64,000 bases of DNA from Rattus norvegicus (GCF_036323735.1 NC_086019.1:233104102-233168101), one strand, 5' to 3'; positions 21,936 to 34,317 are shown, numbered from the stretch's first letter. A program made the numbers and translations. Notes: a model not told the origin generated them from the sequence alone.

Positions 21936-23409
21936 AAACCTTTAAAGTTTTCAGTTGTAATGTAGTTCATGTAATAGTGATTAAACTGCTAAAAGAACTA
22001 CAGAAGCTGAATTGGATATTTGTTTCTGTTCCTAGTTCAAGGACCTAAGTGTTGACATGAAGTGTTTCTTCTTAGTAGAAAGGAATAGATGCCAACTCAC
22101 AACCGTACATATGTAGATCACACAGAAGCAGCTGGGATAGAGGAGGGAAAGAGCACTTTAAGTCATACAATTTTAGAGGAAAAGCTATTTCCAGAATGTC
22201 ATTTAGTTACAAAGGCATTTAGTAGATGACTAGGAGAAATATTGCTTTTTATTTTGTTTTTTTCCTTCTCTCATATATTACATTTCTGCAGGTTTTCCTG
22301 GCTGCTGAGGGCCATACAGGAGGAATGACAAATGGCTTTAGAACTCTTGGAATGTGGCTCACTGGTTAGCGCAACCGTGATGGGTATCCCTCTGTTGAGG
22401 CTCGACCCCGAGGACTACATGTGTCCTGAGGACTTCATGCTATTACAGAGTTCTGCTCTGCTGCTGCCCTCACTTCTCTCGTAATCGAAGAACTGTATGA
22501 AAACTCTAAGGGGGCGTTCAGTCCCTCACTAGACAGTATCTCTGGCACTCACAATAATGCTTGATCTCTTTCAGGCATTGCTGCTGGAGTAGATTAATAA
22601 TTCAATCACCACCCTAGGAAAGAACTTACACATATAGGTTGTCAGCCATGACCTCCACCCCTAGAAAACATTTAGAAAAATAAAACTGTTAGTAAAGCTA
22701 TGTTGAGATGTTTTTGTTACTGGCTCTGATGTAGAAAATCTTAGGGAACCATCTGAAGTTCAGAAAGGCACTCTTTTCTTATTTAGCTGGGGACCCTTAT
22801 GGTCAGGGAACAAGAACAACAGCAGCACTGGCTGATGTGACTCTCACTGAGGCTGCACTGGTGATGATTGATTTCTTACACCCATGTTTGCCCTCAGCTT
22901 CCTGATCTGATTTAATAAGAATTGCTGATGAGTAGATATGGATTATGAGGATTTAAAGTAGATATGTCTCTTTTTTATATAAAAGTTTAGATTTGTGAGT
23001 CTTTTAAGATTCTTATAAGATTACTTTTAGAGATTAATAAAATAATTAATCCTTTTTTTGTAACTGCAAATTGCTCCCTGTCAGTAAGAGAAACTGGCTG
23101 AGAAAACTACCTTGCTTGCCTACACTTTGTTAATCTATAACAAGTTGCTTAGTTATGAAGGTACGTGGGTTCTTAGGACTCATTTGTTTTCTTTACCAGT
23201 AGTATGTAATGTTATTTCTTGTAAAGGTGTTGAGGAACATATTGGTTTTTTCATAATCATTAACTAGAAGGAAAATTGATGTAATCACATTGTAGTTTTA
23301 TATTGCTTGAAAGATTTTGCTAAAATATATAAGCCATGTGAGAAGTCATAAAGTTGTTGGAATATTATTTCTTCTACCCATCAACTGTATCTATATGTGT
23401 GTATCTATC

Positions 23410-23412
<3 letters not shown>
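21936..23412. other. No gene; one tRNA-like patch
   Basis: Mostly unassigned AT-rich DNA. At 22348-22419 there is a patch with Pol III-like A-box and B-box words at tRNA spacing (see findings). It does not fold well enough to call a tRNA. Confidence 0.5.

Positions 23413-23450
<38 letters not shown>
23413..23450. repeat. (CA)19 microsatellite
   Basis: Pure CA tract of about 38 bp. Confidence 0.97.
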
Positions 23451-23453
<3 letters not shown>

Positions 23454-23454
23454 A

Positions 23455-23770
23455 GGAGCCTGCTTGTCGGAACTTCGTTCCATCCACCCTCCTAGTATGT
23501 GTATGTATGTATATATGTGTATGTGTGAGATGCTTGGAGTCTGCCTGTTAGAGCTTTGCTTCAGCCATTTAATGTACGGATATTTAAATGTCTATCTTTA
23601 GGTCTGTATGCATGTATGATATGTATGTATGCATGTATGATATGTATGTATGTATGTATGCATTTGTATGTGTGAAGTCATTTGCTTCATCCAGAAGTGT
23701 GTATGTATGCATGCATGCATGTATGTATGTATGTATGTATGTATGTATGTATGTATGTGGGTGTATATGT
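23455..23770. repeat. Degenerate higher-order repeat with (TATG)n arrays
   Basis: TATG-type arrays at about 23500-23530, 23605-23665 and 23698-23765 are separated by short related spacers: 'gcctgcttgtcggaacttc' and 'gtctgcctgttagagcttt'. This suggests that a unit of roughly 80-100 bp was duplicated. The Met-Tyr-Val-Cys frame here is a repeat translation. Confidence 0.75.
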
Positions 23771-24040
23771 ATATCTATGAATTTTTCTATTTCCTTTATT
23801 TCTCACTGGTACCATGGAGTTAAAAGAGTTCAGAGTTTTTTGCTGGCCACAGGGAGTGCCAGCCCCGGTAAATTAAGCTTTGTTTCCTCAGAGAAAAGTC
23901 TGCTGAGCAATTTCTCTAATCACTGACTGCCATAGACAACATTCTCTGTAGATCTCTGGAACAACCTCACCAGAGGCTCTAAGCACTGACCCCCACTGGT
24001 TGCCTGCCTCAGTGTATTCTTTAGTTTCAAAGCTGATTAT
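23771..24040. other. No gene recognised
   Basis: Unassigned flank between the TATG array and an L1 end. Confidence 0.5.
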
Positions 24041-24372
24041 TGAGGCCTCCCCTTCCTCCCTTCTTCAACTCACCACTCCTCTCCCCTCTGCTCAGAAAAG
24101 AGCAGGCCTTCCAGGAACGTCAACCAAACAGAGGATAACAAGCTACAATAAGACCTGGCATGTGCCATCACATCAAGGTTGGACAAAGCGACCCAGCAAT
24201 AAGAAAAGGATCCCATAAGTAGGTAAAAGACTCAGAGACAGCCCCTGCACTCACTGTTAGGATTTCCACAAGAACATCAATCTATTCAGTCACAACATAT
24301 ATGTAGAAGAACTAGGTCAAACCCCTACAGGTTTCCCATGAGTCCCTGTCACGTGATTCTGTGTGAAATGTT
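24041..24372 (-). mobile_element. L1 (Lx-like) 3' UTR, minus strand
   Basis: 'agaaaagagcaggccttcc', 'tcaaggttggacaaagcg', 'aagaaaaggatcccataag' and 'ctcactgttaggatttcc' follow the L1 3' UTR antisense order. It breaks off near 24372. Confidence 0.85.
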
Positions 24373-25849
24373 AACTTAAACGGAGTTGATAGTCATATTT
24401 GAAGCTAACTGGAGTGTAGCTTGTTAACCTGGGACATTGATAGATATAATTGGTGATCACTGTACATCAACAAAGGCAAAAGAGAAAAGAACTTGGATGT
24501 AAAAGAAGTCAGGGAGCTTCCTCAGAGCTCTCAAGGAATACTTCCTGGCACCACAGAGATGGTGGATTAGAAATACACAACCACTGGGATGTAGTGCAGG
24601 GCAGGTGGTGTGTCCCTTCTGTGCCGAGACCACTTACAGCTTATAGAAGGCTGCTGAGCCCTTAGTTCTAAGTCTGCTCAGACACTGGTTCTTAAAGCCA
24701 TCACAGTTCATCCCTTTGGTGGGGCAAGTTCACTGAAGTTCACTTCTGCCTGCCCGTAGTATTTGTTATACCAGTTAGAGAAGAAGCAGAAAAAGTATCC
24801 ATCCTCCATAATTACTCAATGGATCAGTGTTAGACGCTGAGGTTTTCTGTGGATTATAAGCTTGTAATAGAAGGAGATGTTCAGGCAGATTTTATAATTC
24901 TCACAGCACTTAATAATCTTCCCAGGATACTATTCAATTATGAGCCTGATTATAATTAAAACAATAAGAGAAATAATCAAATGAAGCATTTGGACATCAC
25001 CAGTGCAAAATTGCCTAGCACTTTAGATTTCTAATAGTTTTCCTTCTAAGTCCCTTTACACATAATGGTTGGTCATGGATCTTCAGTCTTCAGATGATAT
25101 AATAATAAGGGCAGGCATTTTGAAAATGAAAGGAGGAATGCCAAGTAGTCTCTTCAATTTATAAACCACATCATCTGATTAACTCAAGGAAGCAAACATG
25201 TTATTGTTGAAAAACAACTGACCTGAACAAAGTTGGATGTCCCCAGTTCTCCAGCTTTTGGCTATTTCATTGTATTACACCCTTATTAAGATTATATTAT
25301 TCTTTTCCACAGGGGCAAAAAGGGGGTAAGAAAGAGATTCCCACTTGGTCCTGTGTTTTTCCCACATGTTTTCTTTTTCCTCGTTGCAAATTGTGGGAAA
25401 AAAATTTTAGCTTGTGGTGAACATGTGATAAAAGTACTGTGATTTTGTAATAGACTGAAGAGTTCGATGGATTCTGTCCAATGGTGTGTACTTTGGTGTC
25501 CAAAGATGACAGCTACCACAAATGTGGGCAGTATGCCTTCCCAAGCCTCTCTGAGCAGAGACACTTAGAAGCCACAGAAATCCCAATTCCTGGTTCTTTC
25601 TTTTCGTGTGCCATTAGTTGCAGTCTTTCATGCAGTGAGCATGTTCTTTTTACCTTCAGTTCCTTGCCTCACATAAGCTGAGCTCCTGGCACAATAAAGA
25701 TGTCGCTGAACTCAACTGAGTTGAAGAATGCCAGCAAAGCCATTGCGCTTTTCGAAATCACTGTCTCTGGGAAGTTTCAGGTTTCTGATGCCTTGAGAAG
25801 GTTCAACCTTGATGGATGATACTTCTGAAATCCACACTTACCTTTGGGG
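24373..25849. other. No gene recognised
   Basis: Unassigned. Open frames on both strands at 25290-25680 overlap one another and show no domain or splice pattern that I can defend. Confidence 0.45.
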
Positions 25850-26045
25850 TTTCAAATAGATGGTGATAGATGGCCTCCAGAAGTTCTGTTATTGCACAGG
25901 GTTGTTTTAGCTATCCTGGGTTGTTTTGTCTTTCCATATGAGGTTGTGAACTGCTTGTTCCAGGTCTGTAAAGAATTGATGTGGGATCTTGATGGGAATT
26001 GCATTAAATCTGTGGATTATTTTTTAGTAAGATGGCCATTTGGTA
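25850..26045 (-). mobile_element. L1 ORF2 fragment, minus strand
   Basis: Antisense ORF2 landmarks: 'gttgttttagctatcctgg', 'ctttccatatgaggttgtg', 'gatgggaattgcattaaat' and 'gtaagatggccattt'. It is about 200 bp and truncated on both sides. The plus-strand frame across it is the antisense shadow. Confidence 0.9.
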
Positions 26046-26093
26046 CCATATATAAAATGAAAGAGTTAATTAGCTTAGCTTGTTAGATAATAC

Positions 26094-26425
26094 TCTTAGC
26101 TACTTTTCTGTTGTTGTAATAATACAACCTGATAAAAGAAAGTCTAATGGAGAAAAGATTTGTTTTGTCTTATACTCCCAGAGGATCTAATACATCCTGG
26201 TGGCTAAGATATGGCATCAGACAGACAGACATGTGGTTGGTTGGTTACCCTGCACTCACACTCAGGAAGCAGAAAGCAAACAGGGGAAATAGAGCTATGC
26301 TATGAGGCCTCCAAAGAGGCTTCACTTCCCCCTTGACGGTTCCACGACGTCCCCAAACAGTGCTATCAGCTGGAGAGCAAGTAAGTCTTCTGAGGACATG
26401 CTGCGTTCAACCCACTACAAACTCT
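26094..26425 (-). mobile_element. MT-like MaLR LTR, minus strand
   Basis: Begins 'ttagctacttttctgttgt' (the complement of the LTR 3' end), then 'cactcacactcaggaagca', 'tgacggttccacgacgtcc' and 'cagtgctatcagctgg'. It is oriented opposite to the copy at 26750-27135, only about 325 bp away. Confidence 0.65.
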
Positions 26426-26749
26426 AAAACAGCAAAAGTGAGTGCTTTGTAAAGATGAATGCTGCTTGACACTCATAGTCACAAGGAAAACAGTGTGTTT
26501 TATTTGCAACAAGCAAGTTGAAACTATGCAAAGGCATCAAGATTGTAGGGGTTTAGTTTTCCCATAATCAAATCTTTAAAACAATTGAAATTGGTGCACC
26601 ATAGTGCCATATCGTACACATAATTACAGATCTTTTAAGGAAAGTATCAATAAATTAAATTATACATTGTTAAAAAACAACAACAACAATAGTCTCACAG
26701 TGCCTGAATTTGGTAGGAGCTTGTAGTAAGTGTATGGGGCTGGAAGGAC
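26426..26749. other. No gene recognised
   Basis: Spacer between two oppositely oriented LTR-like copies. It contains a short (AAC)n run at about 26674-26688. Confidence 0.5.
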
Positions 26750-27135
26750 AACTGTAGTGACTGATTTCACTACACTGACAGGGTTTATAATCATCCAAGT
26801 CACAAACTTCCGGGTGTGACTGTGAAGGCATTTCCAGAAAGATTTAGCTGTGATGGGAAGATCCACCCTGAAAGCAGGTAACACCATAAGAGGGTCTGGG
26901 CTTCTGGATGGAATGAAATGGAGAAAGCATCTGGGTCCACTCACTCATTTATCTGAGTCTGCCTGGAAGTTACGTGACCGGCTGCCTCTCACTCTTACTG
27001 CCACATCTTCCCTGCTGTGATGGATAGTACTCATAAATGGCGAGATAAAGTAAATCCTTGTCCCCCTTAAGTTGCTTTGGGGAGGTATTTTGTCATGGTG
27101 AAATGATCGGTCACAGCAATATAAACAATAACTTC
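26750..27135 (+). mobile_element. MT-like rodent LTR, near full length, plus strand
   Basis: Shares its order with 60076-60492: 'cacaaacttccgggtgtga', 'tgggaagatccaccctga', 'ccttaagttgctttgggg' and 'aggtattttgtcatggtg', ending 'cagcaatataaacaataac'. Assignment to the MaLR class is by overall resemblance. Confidence 0.65.
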
Positions 27136-27699
27136 ACTCTGACACTAGAGACATCCATATCTAGTGTCTGACACTGTATTAGAGTTTAGGTCCTAGCTTG
27201 ATTGACTTGCCAACTTGAGCATCCTTTAAACAAGACACTAGTTATTTAGCTGCTAGTTGTGTACCATTTGTTACAGCAGATAATACAAGAATGTTAGAGT
27301 CCACTGTGGATGGGCAGGAGTGCTAGCACTCAGCCATGTGACTCAAAGAGCAGAGATAGATTAGGTATTTTGATGTTGCAAATGGCAAAAGTCAAAACTA
27401 AACTGTTAAAATAGGAGAAAGATTTTCTGGCTTAAACATCTTTTAAGTTGAAGTGGTGGTCCGGAAGTTCAAGTCATGTACTTGAGTTGAGCCTCCCTGA
27501 ATCTTCTGGTCTGCCTTCCTTTATGTGATACATTGAATTGGCTTTCTTTGTGGGATAAAAGTGACTGTTAGAACTCCAAGCCCCCTATCTTAGTATTACC
27601 TGGGCGGATGGAGAGTGGAACTTATTCTCTTCCATAATTCTGAATGTCTATCTCTTAGAGTTTTATATACTGACTGGATTATGTTCTTATCTCTGAACC
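27136..27699. other. No gene recognised
   Basis: Unassigned sequence. Confidence 0.5.
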
Positions 27700-27965
27700 A
27701 ATTGCTGTGCCCAGAGGTCATAGTATGGACTGGATCATGTGCTCTCTCAGATTCTCATATTGAAGTCCTAGCTTTCCATGGGTATTTAGAAATGGGGAAT
27801 TAAGGAGGTAATTCAACAAAAATGAGGTCATATGGGTGGATCCTAATTTAGTGTAAGCCATGTCCTTATAAGAAATAGAATTTAGGACAAACACAGGCAG
27901 AGGGCAGAAGTCAACCAAGAAGATGGGCATTGGGAAATACTGCCAACACTTTTATTATGTATTTC
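27700..27965 (+). mobile_element. Ancient mammalian MaLR-like LTR fragment
   Basis: 'tctcatattgaagtcctag', 'aattaaggaggtaattcaa', 'atgaggtcatatgggtgga' and 'gtccttataagaaatagaa' follow a mammal-wide LTR-like family also found in human. I believe it is MaLR-related, but the exact name is uncertain. Confidence 0.6.
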
Positions 27966-29040
27966 TAATCTTTAGAATAATTAAAATATTCTCTATGTTA
28001 TTTAAGTCACATGGTGGCATCGTATGGTAATTATAAAAACATTAATAAAGGGAGCAGATATACAGCTTTGTGTGGGTGAAGCAATCAGGGTATGACCCTG
28101 GAAATGGGAATGGGGCCATTATGTTTTAAATTCATGGTTAAGAATGAAGAGAGACAAATTTCCCACAGGAGAGTCTAGTTTCTTTTTCTTCATAGAGGAA
28201 CAATGAATGCTGGGTAGCCAAATCCACATGGCAGATCACCTGGCATCATGGGGATTCATAGCACAAGGCCTAGATTACCGTAGGCATATAAAAGACACTC
28301 TCTGTGTCACCCTCTTTTCTGGTAGAACCAATTCTCTATCCCTCTAAAATTTTCATAAAAGATCAGAGAACCCTCTAATCTTTCATCTTAACAACTTGCC
28401 TACAAACCCAGAGCAGGAAATCTTTTATTTTTGTACCTCTTCTTCTCTTTCTTCCTGGTGGGTCAGAAGTGTCTAGAAAATGAAGTATTAAAGTAGGTAC
28501 ACGAAAGATGGCTCTTCTGCTGGTGGCAGGTGAAGAAGAACACATGAGAAAGCCTGAGCCAATCCGGGCTGTAGGGCTGCTCTGTGAGAAACTAGTGTGA
28601 CGAGATACCAACCCTTCTATGATGGGCTCAGTAGACTCACATCTCGATTCTGACAACACTGAGAGGTCTTGCTTAACAGTCTTGAGTCTCCATTTCTTTG
28701 CTTGTTACCCAATTCACATGTGTTCTAGATGGTTCCCAAGATTTCTTCCTTTCCCTTTGTTCATGCATAGTGGGAAGAACACCCCAGCATCACTAGTTAC
28801 AGATTTCCTGAACTATTGCCTGTGATTGTTATGTCTTGTCAGGATACTTGAACTAGTTTCTCAGTCTGTCCTAAAAATGCTCAGTTTGAGCGAATTTTGA
28901 TCTCTAAATTGTTCTGTGGCATTCTCCTATCCCCTTCTCTCAGGGATCCTGATACTTAAAGTTGATTGATCTCTGGTAATGTGTCACAGCTTACAAAGTT
29001 CTTCAAGATAAATTATTTTATTTTAATTTTTTGCTTGTTC
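27966..29040. other. No gene recognised
   Basis: Unassigned. The minus- and plus-strand open frames at 28375-28825 show no domain. Confidence 0.5.
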
Positions 29041-29142
29041 TTTCAGACAGGGTCTTGGTGTGTAACCCAGGCTTGACCTAAATTCATAATTATTCCCTAG
29101 TCTTCCAACTACTGTGGTTATAAGCATGCACCACCATGCTTA
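29041..29142 (-). mobile_element. B1-type SINE, old, minus strand
   Basis: 'cagacagggtcttggtgtg', 'taacccaggcttgacctaa' and 'ataagcatgcaccaccatg' are B1 antisense landmarks, preceded by a T-rich tail complement. Confidence 0.8.
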
Positions 29143-29351
29143 GAAAGTTATTTTAATTGTTTAATGTATATAGATCAAGTTCATGGACTCTGGATTCCTC
29201 AAATTGTGGGCTTATATATAAATTATTTCTCCCTGAAGTCCCTTTATCTATCAAGAAAGGATGGTGTTTTTACTAATCCCATAGGTAAATTATTAGACCA
29301 AAGTGTGACAGCTAATGAATATAAAATATTTAGCAAAATTATAAGCCAGTA

Positions 29352-29500
29352 GTCAGGAGTGGTGGTAACACATGCCTTTAATCTAAGCACTAGTGAGGCA
29401 GAGGCAGATGAATGTCTGAGTTCAAGGCCAGCCTGGCCTACATTGAGAGTTCTAAGCCAGCCAGGACTCTATATAATGAGATCCTGTCTCAAAATATTAT
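29352..29500 (+). mobile_element. B1 SINE, plus strand
   Basis: 'gtggtggtaacacatgcct', 'tgaggcagaggcagatga', 'ttcaaggccagcctggcc' and 'gatcctgtctcaaaat' give a full-length B1 with moderate divergence. Confidence 0.92.
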
Positions 29501-30149
29501 TATCTCAGATTAGTAGGGATATCAGATCACTGGCTATTACTGTTTCCTTGATTCTACAGATTTGATTCTCTGGAAGCAGACTCTGAGATCTGGCATAATA
29601 ATACTTGAGACGTATATAAAGAGAAAGAAATTCCCTGGAGGTAGTCCTGAGGATGCTTTAGCCTATCCAGTGGTGAGCTATGGAGTGGCTGTTGCCCCAT
29701 TAGATAATTTTATATTGAGGTAGGATGGGTCTGCCTTTCTCCTATTTCTGAGATCAGACACTGAACGTTGGCTATACCTGAGGGAATGATCACAGCCATA
29801 CATTGCTGAAGCCTATTATGAAAAATCTGAGTGCGTTAGGCCTTTTGCTAATGTCTCCAGAGAGTAAGTACATCCTTAAAGTGCTAGTCCATGTAACCCT
29901 ATTTACCATCATGCCATATATATATATACACTCTTTATCTAATCAAGAAGCAGCTTTGTGAGGATTCTTGAATGAAAATTAGAGATCTGGCATCGTAAAT
30001 GTTAATTTAAAAAGAGAGGTCAATGGTAGAACTGGTAAAGCTGCTACAGTTGGTTCAAACTGGTCCTCATCTCTCTCTTTTACCCTTCAGGCCACATGGT
30101 TCTTACCTCCATTATCAATTATTGAGTTACACATATTTTTTTTAAAATG
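29501..30149. other. No gene recognised
   Basis: Unassigned, with a short (TA)n stretch near 29917-29930. Confidence 0.5.
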
Positions 30150-30325
30150 TATTATTGTTACTATGGGGAGTGGTGGGGGCATCCACATGCCAAGGCATGC
30201 ATGTGGTTAGAGGTAATGTTGAGTCAAGTCATCTGTTCTCTCTTCCTAATTTTTCATGCGTACTGTGAAGTTGACCCAGGTCATCAAGCTCACACAAGTG
30301 CTTTCTCCGGTGTCCAAAGGGCTCT
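30150..30325 (-). mobile_element. Old tRNA-derived SINE (B3-like), minus strand
   Basis: 'catgcatgtggttagaggt', 'catctgttctctcttcct', 'tgacccaggtcatcaagct' and 'acacaagtgctttctccgg' follow the antisense order of the SINE at 4728-4870 in decayed form. Confidence 0.5.
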
Positions 30326-31635
30326 ACATTAATATGACCCAAATAGCATGCTCAAAAGAGCAAAGTACGTGATTTACTCTGCCTCTCACAGACTAGGGCT
30401 GTTGTATTTGTCTGTTTGCGGTCAAGTTGGGCATGAGAATTGTCAGTGGATCAGGTGGATTCCCTTTGTTCTCTTTCATGCTCTCTATTGCTTCTAGAAA
30501 ATCAGAGTCAGCTACTTACCCAGGACGGTGATTCTGTTCCTTACTATCCAATCACTGGGTGTGAGCGTAAAGAGTTGTGTTGGCTATAGCTGATGGTGTG
30601 GTCTTATCCTCACTGTGCCCAGTGAATGCACACATACTCTATTTGGAAACCAGAATCTCTCATCATGTCAAGTCAAGAGTTGAAGGAAGGAAAGCACAAA
30701 GATCCTCAGTGGGTGGTAGATTGTCATAGGAAATGGGGCTGCCATTGTCTCCCAACCTTGGTTCCTACACATGTATCTTGTTCCTTTGGGAGACATGCTG
30801 CTTTGCTTTTAATGACAGTTCTGGGGTTTGCATTTTATGTATGCTTTTAAGTGGCCAATCTGATGCTCTTATAAGACTAATCTTTAAGCATATTATGGTA
30901 TATAATATTTCTACTGAGTCTCATGATCACAAGTCCTCTTCTGAACTTCACGTCTTGACTGTTTGCAAGAACCCATGACAATAGGTAAACTCTTATTTCC
31001 TGAAATGTTGGATTGTGTCCAACGGACATGAAAGACGAACTCACACATGACATAGGAGGAATAGATGTCTGTTTCAATGAGAAAGAACCCTTTCCCCTTT
31101 TGGATGAAGGATCTAATGTATGCAACTTTCCACTAAGTATCTAGCTTGGATCATTTAAAAATGACTTAATAGGGTCTCGGTGACGGCTTCTGTCTCCCAA
31201 AGCTTTGAGATTCTACTGCAGGAAGAGTTGAGAGATTTGACGCATAGGTTGTGCGTTCCTGAGTATCTTCCATCTATGCCACTGCATCCCATTAGCTCAT
31301 GTCCCATTGTGACAGCACTGTGGTGGCCGATGACAGAGATTGGCTACAAAACTTCATCTGGTGTATATTAATAAACACAAAGAAAACACGCTATGCTTAT
31401 GTCTATTCCTGAAGTCCATCCATATGACTGAATCCTAACCTCTGTTACTAATTTTCTAGTATTTTTCATTCTGTATCCCTGATCATGTCTATAATCAATT
31501 TAGTGGTATATATGAATTCATCTATGTTTTAAACTTGGGTCTCTTCTCTTTCTAAAAGGAGAAGTGAATGGTCAGGTACACTGCCTGAAGTTCTCCCCAT
31601 TGGAAAGTATCTCTCCCACTATTACTACTTAAGGT
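30326..31635. other. No gene recognised
   Basis: Unassigned. The plus-strand frame at 31180-31371 is uninterrupted for 63 codons but resembles nothing I can name. Confidence 0.45.
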
Positions 31636-31700
31636 AACACAGACAGACAGACAGACAGACAGATGTACATGTGCACACGCACACACAAACACACACACAG

Positions 31701-31746
<46 letters not shown>
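31636..31746. repeat. (CAGA)n-(CA)n compound microsatellite
   Basis: Six CAGA units, a short 'tgtacatgtgcacacgc' bridge, then a long CA tract to 31746. Confidence 0.97.
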
Positions 31747-31747
<1 letters not shown>

Positions 31748-32164
31748 ACATAATTCATCTGACTTTCAAAACTGGTGTTTTCCTTCTTCCTTTGGCTAGG
31801 CATAAGAGAGAAATCACAGAGACATAAATGTTCGCTGGGAAAGGCACGATTGTGTACGATGGGCACATTAGCATCCGAGCTATTTCCATGTTCTCCTTCA
31901 TTCTAAATATGTTGCTTCTATCTTATGATCTCTTATGTGCTGGGCTTAATTGACTTTATATATTTGTGTATTTGATAAAGTCCCAACATATCATGGGCAG
32001 TTCTGTTCCTTCCAGGCTGAGAAGCATGGCAGGGTAGTGTTTTCAGAAGACATATGTTTCTATGTTGCTGTACAACCACAGTCCAGAACTCTGAGTCACT
32101 CTGCTGTGATCACCATAGAATTTTTTGCAAATTCTATGTGGCTCCTTTTGAAAAAAATAATTTT
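31747..32164. other. No gene recognised
   Basis: Unassigned; becomes A/T-rich at the right edge, where the next L1 tail begins. Confidence 0.5.
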
Positions 32165-32735
32165 TTAAAAATTTTTTACCTGTTCACTTTACATCCTACT
32201 CACTGCCCCCCTCCTGGTTAGCCCCTCCCACAATATCTCCATTAGGCCCCCTCGCCTTCTCCTCTGAGGGAGTGGGCCCCATGCGTATTTCCCCACCCTG
32301 GCACTTCATGCCTCTGAGAGGCGGTTCTTCTCCCACTGAGGCCAGACTATGCAGGCCAGCTAGAAGAACACTTCCTATATACAGAAGACAGCTTTTGGGA
32401 TAACCCACACACTCCAGTTATTCTGGACCCACACATGGACCAAGCTACACATCTGCTACATATGTGCGGGGAGGCCTGGGCTGGCCCATATGTTCTTTGG
32501 TTGGTGGTTCAGACTTTGAGAGCCCCAAGGGTTCCAGTTAGTTGATTCTGTTGGTCTTCCTGTGACGTTCCTATCCTCTTAGGTGCTGCAATTCTTTTTC
32601 CTATTCTTCCATAAAAGTTCCCACATTCCATCCACTATTTGGCAGTGGGTGTTTGCATCTGTCTGCATTAGCTGGTCAGTGGAGCCTCTCCGAAGACAGC
32701 CATGTTAGACTCTTGTCTGTAAGATAACAGAGTCA
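32165..32735 (-). mobile_element. L1 (Lx-like) 3' UTR, minus strand
   Basis: 'cacttcatgcctctgagag', 'ccactgaggccagactatg', 'ctgctacatatgtgcgggg', 'tggttggtggttcagact' and 'ttagactcttgtctgtaag' follow the antisense order of a rodent L1 3' UTR. It is a different UTR variant from the one at 6318-7438. Confidence 0.8.
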
Positions 32736-34059
32736 TGGTTCTTTGTTATATTTGATACCTAGAGTACTGAAATATTCACCAATTTTCCTGCTTCATGTTT
32801 GAAGTCTGTAGTTTGTTCCAATAAGGCCTTGGTTTAACTAACCGGCATGCTCTAGTTGTACATTTAGTCACATTAACTCCAGCCTTGTCTGATTGGACTC
32901 AACACTTCATTTTCTTAAGTAGTACTCTGTAGTCAAAATGACCTCTTTATACTTTAAAAATCTATGCTTGCTCTTAGATTTTTGCTATCTTTCTACAACA
33001 CTCCAATGGTGCTTTACAAAGTTAGAAATTCTATTAATCATGTACCTTTTATCTCTCTGTCTCAAATGCCTGAGATACCACATGTACTAATGCTTCCCTT
33101 GGACTGTGTCTCCATCTCAGCTCACCTTCTATAAAATTTTAACAGTTATGACAGCCTGTGTGCACCAGGAGCTGTTTGTCTTCCATTAACCATTTATGGA
33201 TGGATTCTCAGTTGCTACATATGAGGTGAATGGTCACCTCTAAAGGCCTGTCTTGTCTTTATTTTCTCAGACCACATGCTATTGGTCATAATTCAGCACC
33301 TGACAGGCGACAGTGAAAGTAGAGATGAAGAGTGAGAAATCAGTGTAATCTGGAACATAGGCTTTTGCTCAGGAGTGTGTGACAAAGCCAAATTGCTGGA
33401 TCTTTAGATTCTTCCCATTCCTAGACGTCAGGCAGAGCCTGCAAGGGAGAGGTGTGTCTTCAGACAAGTTGGCTCTCTTAGCTGAGACAAACTGAAGATT
33501 CTGGTAGATGGATGCTGTTTGCTTTCTGCAGCTAAGCACTATGTCCTTCCCTGAGGAGGGGCTGATTGGCATGTCTCTAAGGCTACTATACATGCTGCAG
33601 TTAATCAGTCACCATTGTATGTCATGCTTCCTTCTGCAAGGGTCCAGAACTATCATTAGAGCATTATCACGGTGCCTGTCTTTGTTTGCGTAGAATTTTG
33701 TTACTGTGTTCCTTTCATGACCAGTTCTATGAAAGACTTGGCAAGGGGGTTGTGTGACTCAAATGGGCTTCAAGCAGGCTACATCCCTTCTAGAGATTCC
33801 TGGAGCAATGTTATAGTTCACACTATGAACAAGAGTCCAATTTAAAAGGCATGGATTTAACTCCAAGCTTCTAGAACTTACTTAATTATGGGAATCATTC
33901 TCTTTTCATGGTTGTAGAGATTTAAAACAAGATATGAGGATAGGATTTATGAGGACACAGGATCGAGTTGAGCAGAGCACTCCCAGTGCTAATGTTTAGG
34001 GAACCAAGTTCCTCATGGTAGATACAATGAGAAGGAATAGTGCATGGTCCCTGTCCTTG
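32736..34059. other. No gene recognised
   Basis: Unassigned DNA. Open frames at 33369-33693 on the two strands overlap and lack domains. Confidence 0.45.
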
Positions 34060-34313
34060 GGAAGCATTAGGAGGTGTGGCCTTGTTGGACCAGGTGTGTC
34101 ACTAAGGGTAGGCTTTGAAGTCTCAAAAGACTTAGGTTTCTCAAGTGCACTCTGTCTCCTTGTTGGATATGAGCTCCCAGCTGTTTCTGTCACCATGGCC
34201 TTTGCCTTACCACCATGGATTATAAACCTCTGGAAATATAAGCCTAATGAAATACTTTCTTTTGTAAGTTGCCTTGGTCACAGTGTTTTGTCACAGCAGT
34301 AGAAAAGCAAACA
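34060..34313 (+). mobile_element. MT-type MaLR LTR (MTD-like), plus strand
   Basis: 'aggaggtgtggccttgttg', 'gtgtgtcactaagggtagg' and 'cctctggaaatataagcct' lead to 'aagttgccttggtcacag' and 'cagcagtagaaaagcaaac'. This is the order of rodent MT LTRs. No internal retroviral sequence is present. Confidence 0.75.
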
Positions 34314-34317
34314 ATGT

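Noticed and set aside
22348..22419. Calling a functional tRNA gene
   Set aside because: Box words fit, but acceptor, D and T stems pair too poorly; kept only as a finding.
31180..31371. Possible isolated exon (63 codons)
   Set aside because: No splice-site pair, homologous domain or neighbouring exon could be identified.
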